From contig CAJJNV010000016.1 of the NCBI GenBank assembly GCA_905193225.1, forward strand, positions 1-49,247: DNA of 49,247 bases, given 5' to 3'. Below, piece by piece: positions 1 to 8,331 of the stretch (its first letter is position 1; every line of letters begins with the position of its first letter). The position numbers and the translations under genes were made by a program. This DNA is from an uncultured Oscillospiraceae bacterium. GTDB lineage: Bacteria > Bacillota > Clostridia > Oscillospirales > Acutalibacteraceae. The notes beneath the pieces are model-generated. The model did not search any database. It was not told the origin of the DNA and was given only the letters and a program-made list of their open reading frames with translations.

Positions 1-432
1 GACGGAAACGAAGTGAAGAGCAGCACGCTGTTTGCGGGCAACACCGTTACCGTAGTAAACTTCTGGTTTACCACCTGCAGCCCCTGTGTGGGCGAGCTTG
101 CCGAGCTGGAGGCTCTGAACAAACAGCTTGCCGAAAAGGGAGGAGCGGTAGTCGGAATCAACTCCTTTACGCTCGACGGAGATAAAGCGGCGATAGACGA
201 GGCAAAGGATATTCTGGCAAAGAAGGGCGTGTCCTACAAAAACCTTTGGTTTGACTCCAAAGGCGAGGCCGGAAAATTCACCTCCGGACTGTACTCCTAT
301 CCGACCACATATGTTGTCGACAAAAACGGCAACATCGTGGGCGAACCGATCGTCGGTGCGATAACCGCCAAAAAGCAGGCGGAGACGCTGCAAAAACTGA
401 TTGATCAGGCAATCGCAAACAGCAAGAGCTGA
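1..432 (+). CDS. Thioredoxin-like (TlpA/redoxin family) protein, 5' end cut off by the window
   Basis: The reading frame is open from base 1, so the N-terminus (probably a signal or lipoprotein leader) lies outside the window. The visible 143 residues form a thioredoxin-fold domain: a beta strand ending in NFWFTTCSPC, with the redox CxxC pair, then a helix starting VGELAEL, and near the C-terminus the cis-proline segment SYPTTYVVDKNG. TlpA-type proteins are extracytoplasmic thiol-disulfide oxidoreductases. The usual Trp before CxxC is Thr, which occurs in Firmicute members. A GTG at 13 could be read as a start but would remove the first strand, so I treat the gene as truncated. It may be cargo of the element that ends near 6202. 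Family assignment is confident; its thiol partner is unknown. Confidence 0.8.
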   Translation, partial: DGNEVKSSTLFAGNTVTVVNFWFTTCSPCVGELAELEALNKQLAEKGGAVVGINSFTLDGDKAAIDEAKDILAKKGVSYKNLWFDSKGEAGKFTSGLYSYPTTYVVDKNGNIVGEPIVGAITAKKQAETLQKLIDQAIANSKS

Positions 433-479
433 ACGGGATCGGCTTCTTGTCAAAAAAATTGTCAATATTTTTTTCAGGC

Positions 480-510
480 AAGGCGGGGGCGGACAGTCCT
501 CGCCTTAATC
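480..510 (+). terminator. Hairpin after the thioredoxin-like gene
   Basis: AAGGCGGGG (480-488) can pair with CCTCGCCTT (498-506) with one G-U pair and a 9-base loop. The T-tract that follows is weak, so this may be a poor terminator or an mRNA-end stabiliser. Confidence 0.4.
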
Positions 511-663
511 TGTTTGGTTGCCGGGGCGTTTCGTTCGGGCTTTTTCGAGTGGGCGGTCAGGCAGCCGCCGCTCGGCAAGCGATGAGTTGAGCTTATCACA
601 CGCATTCTCAAAGAAAACACAGCCGAGATACCCGATAAATTTAATATAAATAAGCCAAATGAG

Positions 664-692
664 TCCGCCGGTATTACGGGCGGATTTTTTTT
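664..692 (+). terminator. Intrinsic terminator
   Basis: TCCGCC (664-669) and GGCGGA (679-684) form a stem followed directly by eight T residues. It ends transcription from the left, before the DUF6870-like gene. The rest of the 433-840 gap holds only a 22-codon open frame at 722-790 that I do not call a gene. Confidence 0.75.
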
Positions 693-840
693 AAGTCGGT
701 ATAAAACAAGGAAAGGACCGAATGAAGGCGGGAAAACAAATTCGCCGAGGATCTGTCTGCGGAGGGCGCCGAAATCCAAATTCCGAATAAAAAAAACCAA
801 AAGGGCAATAATTACTTACGGGAGAAAGGAGCGTGGACGA

Positions 841-1089
841 ATGAGCGGGTTTACGGGTCACGGTGCAGACCGTTCTTCGCTGAGAGAAATAAAGGATGTT
901 GTAATTGACACATCAATTCCCCGCAAGGAAAGAATACGTGACTATGTTGCTCAAATCGGCAATCCGTACTGTTATTTAGATGACGGCATTGTGGTGGAAA
1001 TCGGATACGCGGACACTGCAATAAGCCTTCAGGACAGGCTTTTAGCTTATGCGAACAGTATGGATCGCACATCAGGAAAGTTGTGGTAG
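841..1089 (+). CDS. Small DUF6870-like protein of clostridial mobile elements
   Basis: An 82-residue protein with a good SD (AAAGGAG, 825-831) nine bases before the ATG. It carries the string DTSIPRKERIRDYVAQIGNP followed by a strand-rich segment ending in SLQDRLLAYANS. From memory this pattern (acidic DTS/DTxLP, ERI, QIGNPYC, ADTxxxLxDRL) matches small DUF6870-type proteins found beside conjugation and recombinase genes in clostridial integrative elements. The function of that family is unknown to me. It sits between a terminator and the recombinase promoter, so it is probably transcribed separately from the recombinases. A directionality-factor role is conceivable from size and position but nothing in the sequence shows it. 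Confidence 0.65.
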   Translation: MSGFTGHGADRSSLREIKDVVIDTSIPRKERIRDYVAQIGNPYCYLDDGIVVEIGYADTAISLQDRLLAYANSMDRTSGKLW

Positions 1090-1103
1090 TATGCTTGCTC
1101 TCA

Positions 1104-1132
1104 TTGACAAACGCATTTTTTTAATGCATAAT
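1104..1132 (+). promoter_or_regulatory. Sigma-A promoter of the recombinase operon with a palindrome in the spacer
   Basis: TTGACA (1104-1109), a 17-base spacer, then CATAAT (1127-1132). The spacer carries the inverted repeat GCATT (1113-1117) / AATGC (1123-1127), which overlaps the first base of the -10 box. A repressor bound there would block the promoter. The transcript leads to recombinase 1, whose SD GGAGG lies at 1204-1208. Confidence 0.65.
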
Positions 1133-1214
1133 AAATACGGTTAATGAGAATGAGCGGTTATCCGTTCGGACAGGCGTCGGAAACAAATTTCCTGAGATAT
1201 TTCGGAGGTTTGTT

Positions 1215-2855
1215 ATGGCGCTTTATTTTAATGGGCAAAAAACGCCCGATTCGGAGCAATACGATGCAATTGCATATTATCGTCTGTCAAAGGATGACGG
1301 AGCAGAGCATGAAAGTGACAGTATCGCAAATCAGCGCAAGCTGATTAGTGCATTTCTTCGGAAAAATCCCAACATTCACTTGGTTGATGAGGCTCAGGAC
1401 GACGGCTATACCGGGACGAACTTTGACCGCCCCGGTTTTCGTGATGTGCTGAATGCGATACGGTCCAAAAGAGTAAACTGCGTTATTGTCAAGGATCTCT
1501 CAAGACTTGGAAGAGAGTATGTCGAAACGGGGAAATATCTTGAGATGATTTTCCCGTCTTTCGGTGTACGCTTTATTGCTATTAACGATGATGTTGACAG
1601 TGAAAACAGCCGTGCCGGCGACGACATTATTATCCCCGTAAAAAACATAATGAACGAGGCCTACTGCCGCGAGTTATCAAAAAAACTGCGAAAGCAGTTC
1701 CGAATTCAGCGCGGCAACGGCGAGTTTTTAGGTGCCTTTGCCGGCTATGGGTACTGTAAATCTCCGAACGACAGACATAAGCTTGTCGTGGACGATTATG
1801 CAGCCGAGATTGTCAGGGGCATTTTTTCATTGAAGCTTCAGGGATACAACAACCGGGCAATTGCAGACTTTTTGAATAACGAGAAGGTTCTTTCGCCGGC
1901 AAGCTATAAAAAAAGCTGTGGACTGAAATACAAAACGGGCTTCAAGACCTCCTTTGAATCGCGATGGTCTGCCGTGTCGGTCGGAAGAATATTGGCCAAC
2001 CCCGTTTACACGGGAAAACTGATTCAAGGCAAACGGGGAACGCCGAATTATAAGATAAAAACGGTACGCATGCGGGAAGAAAAGGATTGGGTTGTTGCGG
2101 AAAATAATCATGACCCCATTATAGATCCCGTGACCTTTATGACCGTGCAGCGTATGCTTGAACGGGACACCCGCACCGCACCTCAAAACGACGTCCTGTA
2201 TCCGCTGTCCGGCATGGTGTTCTGTGCCGATTGTAAGGCGTCTATGCTGCGCAGAACGGTAAAGCGTGGGAATAAAACCTTCGGCTATTATGTTTGCTCG
2301 GCCAACAAAAGGGGAAGGGGCTGCAGCAGTCACAGCTTTGAACGGGGCAGGCTGGAACAGACGGTTTTGCGGGCGATTGCCAAGCAAATTGATGTTATTT
2401 TGGATACCGATGAGCTGCTCAACGCAATGGGGAAAAACAAAATTGAAAATGCCCGTATCAGACGCCTGGATTTGGCGATTGCTCAAAAAAGCAGCGAACT
2501 CGAGCGGTATCGCAATTTTCGCATGAAGCTGTATGAGGCTCTCAACGATAATTTGATTAACCGCGACGAATATGAAAAAATGCGGAGCAGATACACCGGC
2601 ATGATAGAGGAAACGGAGAATGTAATCCGACAGCTGTCCGCCGAAAGAGAAGAATCGCTGACAAATACCGCACCGCGGGACTGGATGACATCTGTTGCAA
2701 AATTCAAGGGTCTCACAGAGCTTTCGAGAGAGGTTGTCGTTACCCTTGTGGATAAAATATACGTTTATGAGGATAAGCGTATCCGAATTGATTTCAATTT
2801 CAGAAACGAGCTGGCTTATTATAAGGAAATTCTTCGGCAAAAGGAGGTGAGCTGA
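1215..2855 (+). CDS. Large serine recombinase 1
   Basis: A 546-residue site-specific integrase/excisionase of the large serine recombinase type. The N-terminal resolvase domain (about 17-165) has the catalytic serine in AYYRLSKDDG (S25) and the active-site arginine helix VKDLSRLGRE. A recombinase domain follows (about 180-300, including NPVYTGKL). Next is a zinc ribbon with CADC and a second Cys pair (about 333-375), then a coiled coil (about 400-480). The start is the ATG at 1215 with SD GGAGG. It is the first of three tandem recombinases; only one base separates its stop from the next ATG. All catalytic residues I can check are present, so it should be active. Which of the three performs integration or excision cannot be told from sequence. 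Confidence 0.93.
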   Translation: MALYFNGQKTPDSEQYDAIAYYRLSKDDGAEHESDSIANQRKLISAFLRKNPNIHLVDEAQDDGYTGTNFDRPGFRDVLNAIRSKRVNCVIVKDLSRLGREYVETGKYLEMIFPSFGVRFIAINDDVDSENSRAGDDIIIPVKNIMNEAYCRELSKKLRKQFRIQRGNGEFLGAFAGYGYCKSPNDRHKLVVDDYAAEIVRGIFSLKLQGYNNRAIADFLNNEKVLSPASYKKSCGLKYKTGFKTSFESRWSAVSVGRILANPVYTGKLIQGKRGTPNYKIKTVRMREEKDWVVAENNHDPIIDPVTFMTVQRMLERDTRTAPQNDVLYPLSGMVFCADCKASMLRRTVKRGNKTFGYYVCSANKRGRGCSSHSFERGRLEQTVLRAIAKQIDVILDTDELLNAMGKNKIENARIRRLDLAIAQKSSELERYRNFRMKLYEALNDNLINRDEYEKMRSRYTGMIEETENVIRQLSAEREESLTNTAPRDWMTSVAKFKGLTELSREVVVTLVDKIYVYEDKRIRIDFNFRNELAYYKEILRQKEVS

Positions 2856-2856
2856 A

Positions 2857-4563
2857 ATGGCACGAAAAAGCCGAGCAGGCAAGGCTTTGATAATAATAAA
2901 TTCAGAAGGCAGGATATGGAACGCCGGTATTTACGGCCGCCTTTCGGCAGAGGACGGAGATGACGCCGAGCAAAACTCAATCGGAAACCAAAAGAAAATC
3001 GGCAGTCGTTTTCTTGCGGACAAGACTGATATTGTGCTTGTTGACACATATTCGGATAACGGATACACGGGAATGAATTTTGAGCGTCCCGACTTTAAGA
3101 GAATGTTTAAGGATATACAGTCAGGCAGAATCAACTGCGTCATAGTTAAGGATGTTTCCAGACTCGGTCGTCATTTTGTTATGACAGGCAATTTTGTTGA
3201 ACGCATTTTCCCCGAAATGGGGGTGCGGCTGATTTGCATTAACGACGGATATGACAGCTTTGAACCGAACGCTGATTCATCGGCCCTGACCCTCCCGCTG
3301 AAAATGGTGATGAATGACTACTATGTCAAGGATATATCGAGGAAAATCCGCTCGTCGATACATGCCAAAATGGACTGCGGTGAATACCTGCCCTCTGCGG
3401 GAAGTATTCCGTACGGATATACCAGGGATTCGGAAAACAATACATTTAAGGCCGACGGGGAGACGTCACCCACCATTTTGCGGATTTTTCAAATGAGAGC
3501 CGACGGAGCAAGCTTTAACGGCATATGCCGCGAACTGAATTCCAAGGGAATTCCGAGCCCCGGTAAAATTCGTTATGAGCGCGGTATGACTGTGGCGGAA
3601 AAATATAAGAATGCGCTGTGGACACGGAGCACCGTAAGCAAAATCACACGGGATGCGGTGTATATCGGTTCCCGCATTCACGGCAGAGTTATGAGCGGCA
3701 GGGTCGGTCTCGACAAAAAGCGCCGTCCGAAGGAAGAATGGAAGATTGTTAAAAACGCACATCCGCCGCTTGTATCAGAAGAGCTGTTTGATCGGGTTCA
3801 AAGGGTGAATGCCGAAGAGCTTGAAAAGCGAAAACAATTTGTTCGGAGAAACGATCCGAAAGAGGATTACCGAGACCTGTTCCGCGGACTTGTTTTTTGT
3901 GCGGACTGTCACAGTCCGATGTCGGCGGCAAAGGGCTGTGCGCGGGCAGGGGCCGATACTCCGAGCCGCATATTTTATGACTGCAATAGCTATCGGTATT
4001 CCGAGCACGTGCACTGTACAAGCCACTATATCAGGCAGGAGCGGATTTATTCGGTGGTCAAAAATGCTCTTGATAGACAAATAAAGGCGGCGGTGGATGT
4101 TGAACAGCTTGTCGCAAGCGTAAGAAATTCACCGAAAACCAAGCGGGTATTTACACAGGCGGCAGAGACTTTTGAAAGCATTTCCGTCAGGCGTAAAAAT
4201 ACAGAGAACAGAATCGAACGTCTTTTTACCGATTTGACCGAACGTGTTATAGACCGGGACGAGTATGAGTATATGAAAGAAAAGTATTCTCAGCAGCTGA
4301 AGACCCTGTCGGAAGCGGAAAGGGAGGCAGCGGCACAAAATAAGGCCGTTCGGGAAAAACTGTCGGATGCCGAGGAATGGCTGTGTACCGTGGAGAAATA
4401 CCGATCCCTGCCTGCTCTTACACCGGACATTCTTAAACTGCTTGTTAAGGAAATCCTTATTCACGGCAACCGAAGCGTTACCGTCGTTTTTAATTTCAGC
4501 GATCAGTATAAGTCGGTTTTCGAGCTGCAGAGCCGTATTGAGGGGGCGCAACGGGTTGGCTGA
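2857..4563 (+). CDS. Large serine recombinase 2
   Basis: A 568-residue large serine recombinase. The resolvase domain holds the catalytic serine in GIYGRLSAEDG (S30) and the arginine motif VKDVSRLGRH. A recombinase domain (about 190-320, with TRDAVYIGSR), a zinc ribbon (about 344-395; CADC plus later Cys) and a coiled coil (about 430-510) follow. It differs in sequence throughout from its two neighbours, so the three are old paralogues rather than recent duplicates. A very strong SD (AAAGGAGGTGA) lies inside the end of recombinase 1 and the ATG follows one base after its stop, so the two are translationally coupled. It lies in the middle of the operon, between genes whose products may act as partners. 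Confidence 0.92.
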   Translation: MARKSRAGKALIIINSEGRIWNAGIYGRLSAEDGDDAEQNSIGNQKKIGSRFLADKTDIVLVDTYSDNGYTGMNFERPDFKRMFKDIQSGRINCVIVKDVSRLGRHFVMTGNFVERIFPEMGVRLICINDGYDSFEPNADSSALTLPLKMVMNDYYVKDISRKIRSSIHAKMDCGEYLPSAGSIPYGYTRDSENNTFKADGETSPTILRIFQMRADGASFNGICRELNSKGIPSPGKIRYERGMTVAEKYKNALWTRSTVSKITRDAVYIGSRIHGRVMSGRVGLDKKRRPKEEWKIVKNAHPPLVSEELFDRVQRVNAEELEKRKQFVRRNDPKEDYRDLFRGLVFCADCHSPMSAAKGCARAGADTPSRIFYDCNSYRYSEHVHCTSHYIRQERIYSVVKNALDRQIKAAVDVEQLVASVRNSPKTKRVFTQAAETFESISVRRKNTENRIERLFTDLTERVIDRDEYEYMKEKYSQQLKTLSEAEREAAAQNKAVREKLSDAEEWLCTVEKYRSLPALTPDILKLLVKEILIHGNRSVTVVFNFSDQYKSVFELQSRIEGAQRVG

Positions 4564-6163
4564 GCAAATTGATATTTTGTATCTGAGACTGTCAAAAGAG
4601 GACGGCGACACCGAAGCGGGCGGTATAGACGAAAGCTGCAGCATTCAATCGCAGCGCACATGTATTAAACAGTACCTGCGCAGCAACGGCTTTCGGTCAG
4701 AGAGCTTTTCGGAAATTGCGGACGACGGATATAGCGGAACAACGATGAACCGCCCCGGAATGAACCGGCTGATAAAATTGGTTGAAGCGGGGAAGGTGCG
4801 GACGGTTATTGTGCGGGATCTCTCCCGATTTGCCCGCAACTATCTGGAGGCAGGACATTATCTCGAATTTGTTTTTCCGATTTACAATGTTCGGTTTATA
4901 TCCGTGAACGATCGGTTCGACAGCATGGAAACGGGAGAATCGACCGGCGGACTTGATCTTGCCATACGCAACCTGATCAACCAGATGTACAGTAATGACA
5001 TTTCGAGAAAAATCAAAAGTTCCGTTGATCTGAAAAAGCTGAGCGGCGAGTTTGTCTACGGAACGGCTCCTTACGGCTACAAAAAGGGCAAAACGCGGAA
5101 CACCATTTTGGTAGACGAACCGGCCGCACAGGTAGTCAGACAGATATTTGAATGGGCTGCGGGCGGGACCACAGTGACCGTTATCGCACAAAAGCTGAAT
5201 GCTGCGTCGGTACCCACGCCGTCCGTATATCTTGCCGACATCAGAGGGAAATACAAAACCCGTTCCTCGTGGAGCTATGAATCGGTTCGCAATATATTGT
5301 CCAATCGCATTTACACCGGAGACACCGTGCCGTTTAAGTCGCATGTTGTCCGTGTCGGCAGCAATCACGTAAAGCAGGTGCCTGAGGAAATGCGGCAGAT
5401 AATTCCCGATACGCACGAGGCGATTGTCAGCCGCGAACGGTACTATCGGGCCTTAACCGTAATAAAATCGGTAAAAAAGAGTCGAGGAAGACGGTCGGAC
5501 AACCCCTTTACCTCTTTGCTTATATGTGGCTGCTGCGGGAACCGATTGAGCAAAGGAAAAGAAAAAAACAAGACATGGCTCTGCTCTATGCACCGTTACA
5601 ATCCCAAAACGGATTGCAAAAGCGTGCGCATAGACAACGACCGCCTTGAACAGATTGTTTTACGGGCCGTCACAAAGCAATGCAGCTTGCTGGACGCAAA
5701 AATTCAATCCGTAAAAAAAGAGAGCGATTCGGCAAAATCCGACGATTACACACTTGAGAACGAATGTCGCGCGTTGCGCAGGCAAATAGACCGTATTCAA
5801 GCCGACAAAATGACGCTGTACGAGAAATACGCCTGCGGGGACATTGAAAAGGAGGCCTACGTTTCGGGGAAAAGCACGCTTTCGGCACGGGAGGAAGAAC
5901 TGAAAGCACAGTGTGTAACGGCCGAACAGAAGCAGGCGCTGCTGAAAGAAAAAATCCGTATGAGCGGCGACCGTATTTCAGCCGCGGAAAAGGTCGTTCC
6001 CTATCGGGAGCTGACAAAGTTGACACCGGAGCTTGCCGAAAAGCTTATTAAAAGAATAGTTATTCACCCCGATGAAAGTATTCGCATCGAGTGGAATTTT
6101 TCGGATGAGCTTTGCGCAGCGGCGGATTTTCCCGAAAACCGTTTTGAAAGGCCGGGCTTATAA
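4556..6163 (+). CDS. Large serine recombinase 3
   Basis: A 535-residue large serine recombinase. I place the start at TTG 4556, because AGGGGG (4541-4546) sits nine bases upstream and the product then begins directly at the resolvase fold. The open frame continues upstream to 4367, but that stretch only shadows recombinase 2. Start and stop codons of the two genes overlap by eight bases. The catalytic serine is in LYLRLSKEDG (S13) and the arginine motif is VRDLSRFARN. The recombinase domain, zinc ribbon (about 321-365; CGCC plus later Cys) and coiled coil are complete. Its stop lies about 40 bases from the inferred right end of the element, as is usual for integrase genes next to their attachment site. 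Confidence 0.9.
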   Translation: MAEQIDILYLRLSKEDGDTEAGGIDESCSIQSQRTCIKQYLRSNGFRSESFSEIADDGYSGTTMNRPGMNRLIKLVEAGKVRTVIVRDLSRFARNYLEAGHYLEFVFPIYNVRFISVNDRFDSMETGESTGGLDLAIRNLINQMYSNDISRKIKSSVDLKKLSGEFVYGTAPYGYKKGKTRNTILVDEPAAQVVRQIFEWAAGGTTVTVIAQKLNAASVPTPSVYLADIRGKYKTRSSWSYESVRNILSNRIYTGDTVPFKSHVVRVGSNHVKQVPEEMRQIIPDTHEAIVSRERYYRALTVIKSVKKSRGRRSDNPFTSLLICGCCGNRLSKGKEKNKTWLCSMHRYNPKTDCKSVRIDNDRLEQIVLRAVTKQCSLLDAKIQSVKKESDSAKSDDYTLENECRALRRQIDRIQADKMTLYEKYACGDIEKEAYVSGKSTLSAREEELKAQCVTAEQKQALLKEKIRMSGDRISAAEKVVPYRELTKLTPELAEKLIKRIVIHPDESIRIEWNFSDELCAAADFPENRFERPGL

Positions 6164-6202
6164 AAACATTTAAAAAAGTGTTGTCCCTATCTTGACACAG
6201 TC
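6164..6202 (+). other. Candidate right attachment junction (attR) of the element
   Basis: Between the stop of recombinase 3 and the first spoIVB codon that still matches there are only 39 bases. They include a small inverted repeat, TGTC (6182-6185) / GACA (6194-6197). Reading upstream in the spoIVB frame gives L-D-T-V before MSGSP instead of the family's usual QGMSGSP, so the crossover lies at or within a few bases of 6200-6205. The matching left junction is not in the window, so the core cannot be defined. Confidence 0.5.
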
Positions 6203-6358
6203 ATGAGCGGATCACCCATTATTCAGGACGGAAGGCTGGTTGGCGCGGTGACCTATGTTTTTGTGGACGATCCTACCATGGGATACGGGATTTTTGCCGA
6301 AAGTATGCTTGAAAATGCGAAATCAACGGCAAACAGCGTGCAAAACGGGAATGGTTAA
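6203..6358 (+). pseudogene. spoIVB: 3' fragment of spoIVB (SpoIVB S55 peptidase), cut off by the integrated element
   Basis: This frame begins MSGSPIIQDGRLVGAV and continues TYVFVDDPTMGYG, the C-terminal signature of SpoIVB, the forespore serine peptidase that triggers pro-sigma-K processing. In the intact family the serine of GMSGSP is the nucleophile. Everything upstream (PDZ domain and the part of the peptidase domain with the His and Asp residues) is missing. Recombinase sequence stands in its place up to a few bases before this motif. The fragment is 51 codons and ends in TAA with no internal stop, so it looks freshly interrupted rather than decayed. It has no SD. The missing 5' part should lie beyond the left end of the element. 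Downstream comes glnS rather than the spo0A that commonly follows spoIVB. Confidence 0.85.
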
Positions 6359-6535
6359 AAAGCTTCGTAAAAACGCGAAAAACATTTCGCAAAAAGGGTC
6401 TGCAAACGGAAAGGGGACAAAGAAAATCCGGCCGGTTGCAGGCCCCGTTCTGTTTGCCGGAACAGTCTTTGAAGCTACATATGCGGTATGAAAAACCGAT
6501 CGATTGAGCAGATGCCTTCCATACAGAAAAAATTG

Positions 6536-6564
6536 TTTACAAAAAATCAAGACCGTGATATAAT
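6536..6564 (+). promoter_or_regulatory. Sigma-A promoter of glnS
   Basis: TTTACA (6536-6541), 17-base spacer, TATAAT (6559-6564), with an extended -10 TG at 6556-6557. Transcription would begin about 25-30 bases before the glnS start. A 6-bp hairpin (GCGAAA 6375-6380 / TTTCGC 6385-6390) lies behind the spoIVB fragment but has no T-tract on this strand. I see no T-box leader. Confidence 0.75.
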
Positions 6565-6597
6565 AAACGGGAATATTATCTTTGGATGGTGAATTTT

Positions 6598-8262
6598 ATG
6601 GAAAATGAGGTTTCATCAAATTTTATATATGATTTTGTGACCGAAGATCTGGAAAAAGGGGTTTATGACCATGTCCAGACCCGTTTCCCGCCCGAGCCTA
6701 ACGGCTATCTTCACATAGGCCACGCAAAGGCTATTTGCATCGATTTCGGTACTGCCGAAAAATACGGCGGAAAGTGCAATCTCCGTCTGGATGACACCAA
6801 TCCCGTCAAGGAAGATGTGGAATATGTCGACGCCATAAAAGAGGACATCGAATGGCTGGGATTTAAGTGGGACAATGTTTATTATGCTTCGGATTATTTT
6901 GATTTTATTTACGAATGTGCAATAAAGCTCATTAAGCTCGGAAAGGCATATGTCTGCGATCTTTCTCCCGATGAGATAAGGGAGTATCGCGGCACACTCA
7001 CCGAGCCGGGCAAAAACAGTCCCTACCGCGATCGCTCGATTGAAGAAAATCTCGACCTTTTCGAGCGTATGACAAAGGGCGAATTTGAAACCGGCAGCAG
7101 GGTGCTCAGAGCAAAGATCGATATGGCTTCCCCCAATCTTAATATGCGCGACCCCATTATCTACCGCGTGCTCAAGGCTCATCATCACCGCACGGGGGAT
7201 AAATGGTGCGTATATCCTATGTATGATTTTGCTCATCCTCTTTCCGACGCCAAAGAAGGGGTGACCCATTCGCTCTGCTCGCTGGAATTTGAAAACCACC
7301 GTCCCCTTTACGACTGGTTCCTTCGCGAGCTTAGCATTCCCACTCCGCCCCGTCAGATCGAGTTTGCCAGAATGAATCTTAACTATACCTTAACCAGCAA
7401 GAGAAAGTGCCTGCGCCTTGTTAAGGACGGCATTGTAGACGGATGGGACGATCCGAGAATGGCCACCCTTTGCGGACTGAGAAGAAGGGGATTTCCCGCC
7501 GAGGCTATTCGCGATTTCTGCGAACGTATCGGTGTTTCAAAGGCCTATTCTGTGGTGGATTATGCATTGCTTGAGGCCTGCGTAAGAGAAAATCTTAATG
7601 CCAACGCTCCCCGTGCTATGGCAGTGCTCAGTCCCCTTAAGGTCATTATCGACAATTACCCCGAGGGAAAAACCGAGCTTATCGAAAACGACATAAATCC
7701 CTCAAAGCCTGAGCTTGGAAAATGTGCAGTCAGCTTTTCTAAAGAAATTTATATTGAACAGACCGACTTCTCCCTGGAGCCTCCCAAGGGCTTTTTCCGC
7801 CTCTGCCCCGAGAGAGAGGTGCGCCTTAAGGGAGCCTATTATCTCAAATTCGTATCGGTGGACAAAAACGAGGACGGCAGCATAGCCGCCGTTCACTGCA
7901 CCTATGATCCCGAGTCCCGCGGAGGCGAAACCCCCGACGGAAGAAAGGTCAAGGGCACCCTTCACTGGGTGGATGCGGGCAACTCCGTCGATTTCACCGC
8001 CAACATCTACGACCGCCTTTTTAATGTGGAAAATCCCTCCAACGAGGTGGGAGTTACCGATTTCACCGAAAATCTCAACCCCGATTCCAAGGTGGTTTTA
8101 ACAGGCTGCAAGATCGATAAGGCCTTTGAAAATGTCAAGGCGGGGGATACCTTCCAGTTTATGCGCCAGGGCTATTTCTGCGCCGATAAGGAAAGTGAGA
8201 AGGGCAACCTTGTTTTCAACCGCACGGTGGCTTTAAAGGACAGCTTTAACAAGAAAAAGTAA
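6598..8262 (+). CDS. glnS: Glutaminyl-tRNA synthetase
   Basis: A 554-residue class I aminoacyl-tRNA synthetase that charges tRNA-Gln in the cytoplasm. Seen: the HIGH-type motif PEPNGYLHIGHAKAI near residue 20, the KMSKS-equivalent LTSKRK near residue 265, and the C-terminal anticodon-binding beta-barrels. I chose ATG 6598 over ATG 6586 because GGTGA (6588-6592) makes a normal SD for the later one. GlnRS is patchy in Firmicutes, many of which use the GatCAB amidation route; having it is common in gut Clostridia. It has its own strong promoter and is followed by a small regulator gene. Length and motifs are normal. Confidence 0.97.
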   Translation: MENEVSSNFIYDFVTEDLEKGVYDHVQTRFPPEPNGYLHIGHAKAICIDFGTAEKYGGKCNLRLDDTNPVKEDVEYVDAIKEDIEWLGFKWDNVYYASDYFDFIYECAIKLIKLGKAYVCDLSPDEIREYRGTLTEPGKNSPYRDRSIEENLDLFERMTKGEFETGSRVLRAKIDMASPNLNMRDPIIYRVLKAHHHRTGDKWCVYPMYDFAHPLSDAKEGVTHSLCSLEFENHRPLYDWFLRELSIPTPPRQIEFARMNLNYTLTSKRKCLRLVKDGIVDGWDDPRMATLCGLRRRGFPAEAIRDFCERIGVSKAYSVVDYALLEACVRENLNANAPRAMAVLSPLKVIIDNYPEGKTELIENDINPSKPELGKCAVSFSKEIYIEQTDFSLEPPKGFFRLCPEREVRLKGAYYLKFVSVDKNEDGSIAAVHCTYDPESRGGETPDGRKVKGTLHWVDAGNSVDFTANIYDRLFNVENPSNEVGVTDFTENLNPDSKVVLTGCKIDKAFENVKAGDTFQFMRQGYFCADKESEKGNLVFNRTVALKDSFNKKK

Positions 8263-8331
8263 TACAGCACGAAACAGCAACTTTTATAAATGGCCGAAAG
8301 GGTCAACAATAACGAAAAGCAGGTAAGAAAA

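Noticed and set aside
722..790. 22-codon open frame with a weak SD near 708-716
   Set aside because: Too short, with no similarity I know and no promoter after the terminator at 664-692.
841..1157. ATGAGCGG at 841, 1150 and 6203 as repeated att core
   Set aside because: An 8-base word is expected about once or twice by chance in this window, and two copies are internal to the element.
4367..4555. Upstream extension of recombinase 3
   Set aside because: It lies inside recombinase 2 in another frame and does not resemble a recombinase. TTG 4556 has a well-placed SD and starts the resolvase fold.
6164..6358. Skin-like, developmentally excised element as the favoured explanation
   Set aside because: SpoIVB acts in the forespore, whose genome is inherited, unlike the mother-cell genes split by skin-type elements; without the left junction I keep it only as one option.
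6255..6491. 78-codon frame over the spoIVB fragment
   Set aside because: Different frame from the clear SpoIVB signature; no SD, and a Lys/Arg-rich nonsense translation.
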